Positions 1 through 5,406 of a DNA stretch of 5,655 nucleotides are shown here, piece by piece. Both the position numbers and the translations under genes were made by a program. The notes below the pieces were generated by a model. That model searched no databases. It was not told the origin of the DNA and saw only the letters and a program-made list of their open reading frames with translations. The stretch covers positions 1 through 5,655 of the forward strand of contig CAKOFP010000185.1 of assembly GCA_933226995.1 (NCBI GenBank). The letters are read 5' to 3'. How positions within the stretch are numbered: position 1 is the stretch's first letter; every line of letters starts with the position of its first letter. Source of the stretch: Candidatus Nitrosopolaris rasttigaisensis (GTDB lineage: Archaea > Thermoproteota > Nitrososphaeria > Nitrososphaerales > Nitrososphaeraceae).

Positions 1-60
1 AAACCTGAATTCATTGAGAAATATGGGAGGAAAAAAGCAGCAAGGACGGAGGTCGAGTGA
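1..60 (+). CDS. atpB: A-type ATP synthase subunit B, C-terminal end only (partial)
   Basis: The first 60 bases read without interruption as the last 19 codons of a gene ending in TGA at 58-60; the peptide ends EFIEKYGRKKAARTEVE. A 'FI-KY' segment followed by a charged tail is how many archaeal ATP synthase B subunits end. The next gene downstream is subunit D, which follows B in most archaeal ATP synthase operons. B is the non-catalytic nucleotide-binding subunit that alternates with A in the cytoplasmic head. Too little is visible to show any nucleotide-binding motif, so the identity rests mainly on gene order. The gene begins outside the window. Confidence 0.75.
   Translation, partial: KPEFIEKYGRKKAARTEVE
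48..53 (+). promoter_or_regulatory. Candidate ribosome binding site for atpD
   Basis: GGAGGT lies inside the last codons of atpB and ends 15 bases before the TTG start of subunit D. The spacing is longer than usual. An in-frame TAA at 66-68 directly before the TTG rules out an earlier start, so this is the only strong Shine-Dalgarno-like sequence available. It suggests translational coupling with atpB. Confidence 0.45.
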
Positions 61-68
61 ACAAGTAA

Positions 69-740
69 TTGCCATCTGCAATTAATATTCGTCCAACGCG
101 CCTCGAATATATACGAACTAAGAGAAGAATTGTTATCGCCAAGAAGGGTTTAAAACTTTTGAAGCTCAAGCGGCAAGCATTGATTCTAGAGTTTTTCAGC
201 ACCAGCAAGACTGCTGCAACATTAAGAAGTGGTTTGCAGTCCGAGCTAATGAAAGGATACGAAAGCATTAGGATGGCAGAAATGATGGCAGGCGCAATTC
301 GACTCGAAAATGAGGCAATGAAGATTCCGAGTATGACCAATCTGCAGATTAAGTCAAAGAATGTGATGGGTGTGCGTATACCCAAATTAGTAGGAGGCCA
401 AAGGCAAGAGGCTCTTACTGAATATCTCTTAGAACTTCCAACCTCAATTAACGAAGCCATAAAATCATTTCAACAGGTTCACAAGATGGTACTGGACGTA
501 GCTGAAAAGGAGACGGCATTGAGGAAGCTTTTGCTCGAGATAGAGAAAACAAAACGCAAATCGAATGCAATCGAAAATGTCTTTGTCCCTCGGCTAGAGG
601 CCGCAGTTAAGTTCATCACTTTCAGACTTGATGAAATGGAACGTGATACGTTTATTATGTTAAAAACTGTAAAGCGAAAAATGGGAGAGAGGGAAGAAGA
701 AAGTATTAAGAAGGAGGAACAAAAAATTCTTGCCGGTTAG
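69..740 (+). CDS. atpD: A-type ATP synthase subunit D (central stalk)
   Basis: This 223-residue protein is the central rotor shaft that links the A3B3 head to the membrane ring. Family signatures are visible at both ends: PTRLEYIRTKRRIVIAKKG near residues 9-27, and VPRLEAAVKFITFRLDEMER at 172-191. The first and last thirds are charged and helical, as expected for the antiparallel coiled coil of subunit D, with a short central domain around NLQIKSKNVMGVRIPKL (91-107). The length is normal or slightly long, owing to a Lys/Glu-rich tail after residue 205. The start is TTG at 69; an in-frame stop lies immediately upstream, and the conserved PTRLE motif leaves little room for a later start. It lies 8 bases after atpB, in the same operon. 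The long minus-strand frame opposite its first half is a shadow. Confidence 0.95.
   Translation: MPSAINIRPTRLEYIRTKRRIVIAKKGLKLLKLKRQALILEFFSTSKTAATLRSGLQSELMKGYESIRMAEMMAGAIRLENEAMKIPSMTNLQIKSKNVMGVRIPKLVGGQRQEALTEYLLELPTSINEAIKSFQQVHKMVLDVAEKETALRKLLLEIEKTKRKSNAIENVFVPRLEAAVKFITFRLDEMERDTFIMLKTVKRKMGEREEESIKKEEQKILAG
711..717 (+). promoter_or_regulatory. Candidate ribosome binding site for the small membrane ORF
   Basis: AAGGAGG within the 3' end of atpD ends 12 bases before the TTG at 730, the proposed start of the small membrane ORF. It also encodes part of the Lys/Glu-rich tail of subunit D, so it could be a coincidence of codon use. Confidence 0.35.
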
Positions 741-858
741 GTTTGCGAACCCCCAACAGAGAAAGTTTTACCTGTTAATGAGGGCGTTTAAGATAGGCAA
801 TATTGTCGGTACCGTCGTTGTAGTTCTGTATATAGGTAAGCATTTTTTTGGAGGTTAA
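730..858 (+). CDS. Putative 42-residue single-helix membrane protein between atpD and atpH
   Basis: I do not recognise a family. The frame is open from a TTG at 730, which overlaps the end of atpD by 11 bases, to a TAA at 856-858, which overlaps the first ATG of the next gene as TAATG. It therefore fills the whole D-H gap. The peptide has a basic N-terminal half (PVRFANPQQRKFYLL), then a hydrophobic stretch IGNIVGTVVVLYIG at about residues 23-36, and ends KHFFGG. This pattern fits one membrane helix with the positive end inside. A Shine-Dalgarno-like AAGGAGG lies upstream of the TTG. An alternative start is the ATG at 778, giving 26 residues that still contain the helix. It could be a small accessory of the membrane part of the ATP synthase, but that is inference. 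Against it: it is short, and the start is not ATG. Confidence 0.5.
   Translation: MPVRFANPQQRKFYLLMRAFKIGNIVGTVVVVLYIGKHFFGG
850..855 (+). promoter_or_regulatory. Ribosome binding site of the subunit H gene
   Basis: A full GGAGGT lies just before two consecutive ATG codons (858 and 861). The gap is 2 bases to the first ATG and 5 to the second, so the second ATG is the more likely initiator. Confidence 0.7.
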
Positions 859-860
859 TG

Positions 861-1190
861 ATGTCAAATACGCAAGAGGCTTACATTCAGACCCTAAGAC
901 AGATTAAGGATGCTGAGGATAACGCACAGAAAGAAATCGAGGCACGAAAAAGGGAGGTTGAAGAAGAAATTAGAAATATGCAGCTTCAGGTAGAGAGGAT
1001 AATAGATGCGTCAAAGGCTGAGGGTGAGACCCTTGTAATCAAAAGCATCGAGGAATCTAGAAAAAAGGCCCTAGCAGAAGCAGATTCAATTGTCAAAGAA
1101 GCCCAAATTAAGTCGAAAAATATTTCGGCACAGGTAAATAATCAGACGATACGAAAGATAATAGACATCTTACTCAAAGGAGTTGAGTGA
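861..1190 (+). CDS. ahaH: A-type ATP synthase subunit H (peripheral stalk)
   Basis: This 109-residue (110 if the first ATG at 858 is used), highly charged protein is almost entirely predicted coiled coil, with heptad-like runs such as AEDNAQKEIEARKREVEEE and RIIDASKAEGETLV. It has no membrane segment. Size, composition and a C-terminus ending in a short hydrophobic helix (RKIIDILLKGVE) fit subunit H/AhaH, also called the G-like subunit. This subunit pairs with subunit E to form the outer stalks that stop the head from turning with the rotor. Its place directly before subunit I agrees with the H-I gene pair seen in many archaeal operons. The start at 861 is preferred from ribosome-binding-site spacing. 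Coiled-coil proteins are easy to confuse with each other, so the context carries much of the call. Confidence 0.88.
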   Translation: MSNTQEAYIQTLRQIKDAEDNAQKEIEARKREVEEEIRNMQLQVERIIDASKAEGETLVIKSIEESRKKALAEADSIVKEAQIKSKNISAQVNNQTIRKIIDILLKGVE

Positions 1191-1196
1191 AGAAAC

Positions 1197-3218
1197 GTGC
1201 TAAAACCCGTGCCAATGGCCCGCATGGCTGCTATCGGCCTACGAAAAGATAAGCAGGTTATTGTATCAATACTTCATGACCTTGGGGCAGTGCAATTAGA
1301 ACCTCTGTCGAAAGACGCGGCCGCTATTTTAAGCAGCGGGCGTGAAGGCGACCCTTACAGAGAGGTAATTCTATCAGACCAGCTTCTCCGAATGAGGGCC
1401 TTGAAAGCAGCCCTTCCGCCTTACCCTGTTGTGCAACGACATCAATTTAAATCAACAGAGGAACTTCTACACACAGCTAAAGCTATAGATATAGATAGCA
1501 AGGTCGGTTATTTGGAAAGACAAAAGGATGACCTGCTTACACAGTTGAAAGATACAGAGAATAATCTAAGACTTGTCGAAGAGTTTTCGTTCTTTCCTGA
1601 AGATCTAAGAATCTTACACTTGTTATCTGCCCACTCCTATTTTGGGCGTGCGCCATCTGAGAAATTTGTGGAATTTAAGAAAGCGCTTGAAGAATGGAAG
1701 AAAGACGTCGTTTTGTACTACAAGGAAGACAAAAAAGTTACGCATTTTGTTCTCGTTATTCTTCCAAATTTTCCTACTCAAGTTCTTGCTTCGCTGGTGC
1801 AGTCACACAGCATTAACCTCGAACCAGTACCTGATCTTAATGGGAAGCCATCTAATATAATCCAGGATCAAAAAAATCAAAAGAGCGAAATCTCCAACAA
1901 ACTACAGGCCATAAACGGGGAACTATTGGAAATTTCGAAAAAATATTATGCGACTATTGTAAGCATTCAAGAACAGCTTGAGATAGAAAATAAAAAGTCG
2001 GATGTCACGGATAATTTCGGACTGAGTGCAGACGCGCTTGCATTGGAAGGATGGGCACCGAAGTCAAAACTCAAAGAGATTAGAATAATGTTTGAAAGAC
2101 ACACACAGAGTACCACAGTATATGAATTAAAGACGGCGGAAAGGCCACCGACTCTTCTGGCAAATCCCAAAAGATTTCGAGTCTTTGAATCGTTTGTAAG
2201 ATTTTACTCTATGCCATCTGGAGATGAGTTCGATCCAACTCTCATTTTTGGTCTCCTTTTTCCGGTTTTTTATGGCATGATGCTTGGGGACGTCGGCTAT
2301 GGAGCTGTCATACTTCTCGTTTCTTTGTGGGTGATACGTCGAGTCGAAGGGCGCAAACGTGATTTGAATATCATGCCTAAACCCTTAAGAAATTTCGCCA
2401 AGACAATAGTGCGACCAAGTCAGATGGTGAAGTTGGCGAAAGCAATGATCCCTGGAGCAATCATTGCAATAATCTTAGGATTTATTTTCAACCTGTATTT
2501 TGGGTTTCATCTTAACGGCTACCTTTTTCATTATGCACAGGGCCTACATTTCCTACCTTCAAGTGGCGCATTTCTGGACCCCGTTGGAACCTTTGGTTTG
2601 AAAAAACTCTTGTTACTCAGTGGCTATATAGGCCTAGGCATGGTATCGTTCGGCCTTATTCTAGGCATCTTGAACAATTTAAGAGAGGGCCAAAAACGAC
2701 ACATGATTGGAAAGGTCGGCTGGCTCTTGTTTGGATGGGGGATAGTTCTCACTGGCTTGGCACTCTTGCATCACAGCCATATCAACCCTATACGTCATGT
2801 TCAGGGAGTCGTGTATTTCGGTTTAATATTAGGCGGAATTGGCTTAATGTTCTATGGGGAAGGCGTGCGAGCTGTCATGGAGTTACCCTCTATAATAAGT
2901 CATATTCTCTCTTATACAAGAATCGTGGGAATATTGTTAGCCTCCGTTATTTTGGCAGACGTGATTGATTTCATTTTTATAAGGACGCTGCATCACACAT
3001 TACCCTATATCGTTCTAGGGATAATGATTTTTTTTATTGGCCACATATTTAATATAATACTAGGCGTGTTTGAACCTGGTATCCAGGGAGCAAGATTGCT
3101 TTACGTTGAATTCTTTTCAAAGTTCTATCACGGCAACGGAAGACCATTCAGGCCATTCGGAACCAGAAGAAAATTCACTGTTCAACAATATAATCCGGAA
3201 GTATCGACCAAAGGGTAA
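1197..3218 (+). CDS. atpI: A-type ATP synthase subunit I (membrane subunit a)
   Basis: This 673-residue protein is the stator membrane subunit that supplies the ion half-channels next to the rotor ring. Residues 1 to about 340 form the cytoplasmic domain, which starts with the family-typical pattern RMAAIGLRKD..IVSILHDLGAVQLE and contains coiled-coil segments near 97-125 and 225-270. The C-terminal half has about eight membrane helices (roughly 346-380 as two, then 417-438, 471-495, 503-524, 537-556, 569-592 and 602-630). Hallmarks are GMMLGDVGYG (360-369), SYTRI (572-576) with Arg575 as the expected essential channel arginine, and GARLLYVEFFSKFYHGNGRP (631-650) with Arg633. The length is normal. 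The start is GTG at 1197, six bases after the subunit H stop and in the same frame; AGGAG at 1178-1182 is somewhat distant. GTG 1209 and ATG 1215 are possible later starts. No subunit K gene follows. Confidence 0.96.
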   Translation: MLKPVPMARMAAIGLRKDKQVIVSILHDLGAVQLEPLSKDAAAILSSGREGDPYREVILSDQLLRMRALKAALPPYPVVQRHQFKSTEELLHTAKAIDIDSKVGYLERQKDDLLTQLKDTENNLRLVEEFSFFPEDLRILHLLSAHSYFGRAPSEKFVEFKKALEEWKKDVVLYYKEDKKVTHFVLVILPNFPTQVLASLVQSHSINLEPVPDLNGKPSNIIQDQKNQKSEISNKLQAINGELLEISKKYYATIVSIQEQLEIENKKSDVTDNFGLSADALALEGWAPKSKLKEIRIMFERHTQSTTVYELKTAERPPTLLANPKRFRVFESFVRFYSMPSGDEFDPTLIFGLLFPVFYGMMLGDVGYGAVILLVSLWVIRRVEGRKRDLNIMPKPLRNFAKTIVRPSQMVKLAKAMIPGAIIAIILGFIFNLYFGFHLNGYLFHYAQGLHFLPSSGAFLDPVGTFGLKKLLLLSGYIGLGMVSFGLILGILNNLREGQKRHMIGKVGWLLFGWGIVLTGLALLHHSHINPIRHVQGVVYFGLILGGIGLMFYGEGVRAVMELPSIISHILSYTRIVGILLASVILADVIDFIFIRTLHHTLPYIVLGIMIFFIGHIFNIILGVFEPGIQGARLLYVEFFSKFYHGNGRPFRPFGTRRKFTVQQYNPEVSTKG

Positions 3219-3236
3219 CGATAGTAGACGCGCTGA

Positions 3237-3250
3237 TAATTGTTTTTGTG
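3237..3250 (+). terminator. Possible weak T-rich terminator of the ATP synthase operon
   Basis: The segment ATAATTGTTTTTGTG, about 20 bases after the atpI stop, is the only T-rich run between atpI and the next gene. Archaeal transcription often ends at T tracts without a hairpin. The run has only five consecutive T's, so this is a weak call. Confidence 0.25.
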
Positions 3251-3310
3251 TTCCAACGTAGCTTGTTGTTACCAGTTCACCGCGGCGCCATTCCTGGCTA
3301 GTTCTCCGGC

Positions 3311-3325
3311 AAAAGGTCTATAATT
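3311..3325 (+). promoter_or_regulatory. Archaeal TATA-box promoter for a leaderless transcript
   Basis: AAAAGG followed by TCTATAATT resembles an archaeal BRE/TATA pair. The TATA centre near 3321 is about 26 bases before the ATG at 3347. This is the usual distance from TATA to transcription start, so transcription would begin at or next to the start codon. The absence of any Shine-Dalgarno sequence before 3347 agrees with a leaderless mRNA. Confidence 0.55.
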
Positions 3326-3346
3326 GTGTGCGGATGTAAACTTACT

Positions 3347-3682
3347 ATGTCGCACACGGATTTAGAAACCTATTTGAAATACAGAACTCTCGAAGATATG
3401 CTCAAAGTCATAGTATATTCTGCCCAATCGGCCCTCGGGTTAACACCAATGCTCTATCACATCGTGTATAATAGTCGAGAAATCCTCTTTATCCAGACTG
3501 GGACTATAGGCGGAATCATTGTGCATTTCGTTAGCCAGGAACGAAAGCCAAAAGAAAAGTTCATTCAATTAAAACGGTTTACCGGCGAATTTAGTTTTGT
3601 GGATAGCATTGGTACCGATGCCCAATCGATCTATGTACCGATATTAGAGCTCGAAAGCTCCACACTTAGGTTCCCATCATAA
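3347..3682 (+). CDS. Hypothetical protein of 111 residues, function unknown
   Basis: I do not recognise the family. The protein starts MSHTDLETYLKYRTLEDMLK, has an amphipathic helical first third, and continues with short hydrophobic strands (MLYHIVYN, EILFIQTG, GGIIVHFVSQ, SIYVPILELE). This suggests a small soluble alpha/beta domain. There is no signal peptide and no convincing membrane helix. The ATG at 3347 is chosen because the TATA box lies about 26 bases upstream; the frame also opens from a GTG at 3326, but that GTG abuts the TATA box and would need a promoter further upstream. It is transcribed separately from the ATP synthase genes, judging by the promoter. The last codons may be altered by a frameshift, because the neighbouring frame continues for a further 11 plausible codons. 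Its coding status is likely, but the role is unknown. Confidence 0.65.
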   Translation: MSHTDLETYLKYRTLEDMLKVIVYSAQSALGLTPMLYHIVYNSREILFIQTGTIGGIIVHFVSQERKPKEKFIQLKRFTGEFSFVDSIGTDAQSIYVPILELESSTLRFPS

Positions 3683-3732
3683 TACCGGCTGAGGACGAAT
3701 TCATTATCATAATATAAAGCAAACACATTTAA

Positions 3733-3963
3733 CATTCAAGCGTAAGAGAAATTTATCGAACTAAAAATTATAAACCAATATCAGCAATACGAATAGCCCT
3801 CGCGCATACTTATCAACTTAATATCTTGATAGCTATCAGAAGATCATTTTACAATATCGTTGATCAAATTGTTTTTACCGATCTAGAGCCAGAACTGGCT
3901 GATCTCTCATTCAAGTTTTACAAGGAGCAAAAAACGACTTGCGAATCCCACATAATCCGATAA
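3733..3963 (+). pseudogene. Possible gene remnant or small gene without a clear start
   Basis: This is a 76-codon stop-free run ending at TAA 3961-3963. Its translation has a balanced amino-acid mix, including RTKNYKPISAIRIALAHTYQ and VDQIVFTDLEPELADLSFKF, and is not the low-complexity product expected from AT-rich spacer. No ATG or GTG exists in the frame after the stop at 3730. The only standard start is TTG 3826, giving 45 residues with no ribosome binding site. The same frame upstream (3676-3714) also reads plausibly and is separated by only two TAA codons, at 3715 and 3730. A decayed 3' part of a longer gene is one explanation, and chance openness is another. Confidence 0.25.
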
Positions 3964-3986
3964 ATTGAATAAGAGTACCTCGGATT
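3954..3986. repeat. 7-bp inverted repeat before thiDN, candidate operator
   Basis: AATCCGA at 3954-3960 is matched by its reverse complement TCGGATT at 3980-3986, with a 19-base spacer. The right arm ends 14 bases before the thiDN start codon, so the repeat covers the place where a core promoter would lie. It could bind a regulator or form a weak hairpin. A 7-bp match at this range could also arise by chance. Confidence 0.3.
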
Positions 3987-4000
3987 AACAAAACCTGCAC

Positions 4001-5338
4001 TTGAAAGTAGCTCTGTCCATTGCCGGCAGTGATTCAGGTGCCGGTGCGGGAATACAAGCAGATTTAAAGACTTTCACAAGTCTGGGTGTTTATGGATGCA
4101 CAGCAATAACAGCGGTAACGGCACAAAACACTCAAGAAGTTTCGCGCGTGTTTGAAGTCACTCCGGAATGCATTGCTAAACAAATTCGATCAGTCATTCT
4201 CGACATGCCACCAGATGCTATTAAAATCGGAATGGTCTATAATAAACCAAATATTGAAACTATTCGTAGGATATTGAAAAGGTCTAAGGTCCCAGTTGTA
4301 CTAGATCCAATCCTGTCTGCCGGTACCGGGGGAAAACTTCTTTTGCCTCAAGCTTTCGAATTTTTTAAGGCAGACCTGATTCCGCTTTCAACTATTATAA
4401 CTCCAAACCAAATTGAAGCACAAAAAATCACAGGTATTCAAATAATGTCACGAACTGACTCTGTGAGAGCAGCCAGAAAAATAAAAAATCTTGGGGCAAA
4501 AAATGTTATCATTAAAGGTAATCATTTTGAAAAAAAGCAAGTCGCTGACATTCTTTTGACTTCTGAGGGTAGACTGATCGAAATTTCAAATTCAAAATTA
4601 AGTTCAGAGGAGATGCATGGCTCAGGATGTAATTTTTCTGCCGCAATCACTGCATTTCTTGCAAGAAATTTCAGTATAATCGAGGCTTTCAAGTTGGCTA
4701 ATAAATATGTGCGGGATTCCTTGCAAAACGCCTTAAAAATAGGCAAAGGGCTTTTTGTTTCTAATCCTTCATCTAGTATCTACGATTACGCCAGCCGATA
4801 TGTCGTTTTGAGGGGGCTGCACTGTGCTATTGAAGCTATCGAAACATCCGATAATTTTGGCATTTTGATACCTGAAACTCAGTCAAATATCGCATTCGCT
4901 CTTCCGGACGCGCGAGAGTTAGATCATATTGCTGCTGTAAAGGGGAGAATTATCAAAATTGGTGACACCGCAAGATCTGCTTCTTCAATGATCGAGTTCG
5001 GTGCCTCCAAACATGTTGGCTCCGCACTTCTTGCATACATGACGGTCAACAGACTCGTCCGATCCGCAATGAACATAAAATACGACGAGAAAATAAGAAA
5101 AATTACAAAGTCAGTTTTTAAGGTCTCGAAATACGACAGAAGTAAAGAGCCCAGACATATTTTAAAAAAAGAGGGGATGTCAATTTTTTGGGGAATTAAA
5201 TATGCGCTAGCAAAAAATCCGGTAGCTGAAATTATATATCACGAAGGGGCTGTTGGTAAGGAGCCCATGTGCATCATATTTGCGAGTAATCCTGCAGAGG
5301 TCGTCAATAAGATTGCAATAATATTGAAAAAGTATTGA
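4001..5338 (+). CDS. thiDN: Bifunctional HMP/HMP-P kinase - ThiN thiamine-phosphate synthase
   Basis: This 445-residue cytoplasmic fusion enzyme acts in thiamine synthesis. Residues 1 to about 250 are ThiD, which phosphorylates hydroxymethylpyrimidine and its monophosphate. Visible motifs are AGSDSGAGAGIQADLKTF (8-25), TAVTAQN (37-43), LDP (101-103), TPNQIEA (134-140), KGNH (172-175) and the phosphate-binding HGSGC (206-210). Residues from about 262 to 445 are ThiN, which joins the pyrimidine diphosphate to thiazole phosphate in archaea lacking ThiE. Its motifs are NIAFALPDAR (296-305), FGASKH (333-338), AMNIKY (356-361) and EGAVGKEPM (415-423). Both halves look intact, with nothing missing. 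The start is TTG at 4001, after an in-frame stop at 3986 and directly before the conserved first strand. There is no Shine-Dalgarno sequence, so the mRNA may be leaderless. No TPP riboswitch was seen upstream. The gene stands alone, without other thiamine genes nearby. Confidence 0.95.
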   Translation: MKVALSIAGSDSGAGAGIQADLKTFTSLGVYGCTAITAVTAQNTQEVSRVFEVTPECIAKQIRSVILDMPPDAIKIGMVYNKPNIETIRRILKRSKVPVVLDPILSAGTGGKLLLPQAFEFFKADLIPLSTIITPNQIEAQKITGIQIMSRTDSVRAARKIKNLGAKNVIIKGNHFEKKQVADILLTSEGRLIEISNSKLSSEEMHGSGCNFSAAITAFLARNFSIIEAFKLANKYVRDSLQNALKIGKGLFVSNPSSSIYDYASRYVVLRGLHCAIEAIETSDNFGILIPETQSNIAFALPDARELDHIAAVKGRIIKIGDTARSASSMIEFGASKHVGSALLAYMTVNRLVRSAMNIKYDEKIRKITKSVFKVSKYDRSKEPRHILKKEGMSIFWGIKYALAKNPVAEIIYHEGAVGKEPMCIIFASNPAEVVNKIAIILKKY

Positions 5339-5406
5339 ACAGGTAGAGACAGACACTTTGCTGGGGGTACGTAAATATATCTCGTGATAATGATCTAGGC
5401 CGTCAA

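Larger units (their letters stand above)
3683..4000. other. 318-base stretch without a confident gene
   Basis: No convincing complete gene, tRNA or riboswitch was found here. On the + strand one frame is free of stops from 3733 to 3960 (76 codons) before a TAA at 3961, and its translation looks protein-like (for example DQIVFTDLEPELADLSFKFY). It has no ATG or GTG, only a TTG at 3826 without a ribosome binding site. The stretch also holds TATA-like sequences near 3708-3718 and 3764-3773, a 12-bp palindrome at 3827-3838, a dyad at 3887-3900, and a 7-bp inverted repeat before thiDN. It is best read as an intergenic region with a possible gene remnant. Confidence 0.5.

Noticed and set aside
11..460. 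149-codon open frame on the minus strand opposite atpB/atpD
   Set aside because: It lies entirely antisense to the well-supported subunit D gene and the end of atpB. Its hydrophobic product is what Lys/Glu-rich coding yields on the opposite strand, and no promoter or ribosome binding site supports it.
829..837. TATA-like GTATATAGG as an internal promoter for the subunit H gene
   Set aside because: It would put the transcript start at the ATG and bypass the strong GGAGGT, and it lies inside the small open frame. Co-transcription with atpD is simpler.
1967..2170. Open frames overlapping atpI in other frames (1642-1860 +, 1967-2170 -, 2735-2968 +, 3070-3261 +)
   Set aside because: All sit inside or across the end of atpI, whose family motifs are unbroken. 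Their products show no recognisable pattern, and none has its own ribosome binding site.
3219..3346. Possible tRNA or box C/D RNA between atpI and the next gene
   Set aside because: I looked on both strands for a T-loop GTTCRA motif with pairing arms and for C/D boxes in order. GTTC occurs, but without a matching stem, and no ordered C/D box pair is present.
3683..4000. TPP riboswitch in front of thiDN
   Set aside because: GCTGAGGAC at 3688-3696 slightly recalls the CTGAGA element, but the other conserved TPP-aptamer blocks are missing, and it lies about 300 bases from the start codon.
4522..4746. 74-codon minus-strand frame within thiDN
   Set aside because: It is antisense to the ThiD domain, where the conserved HGSGC motif fixes the true frame.
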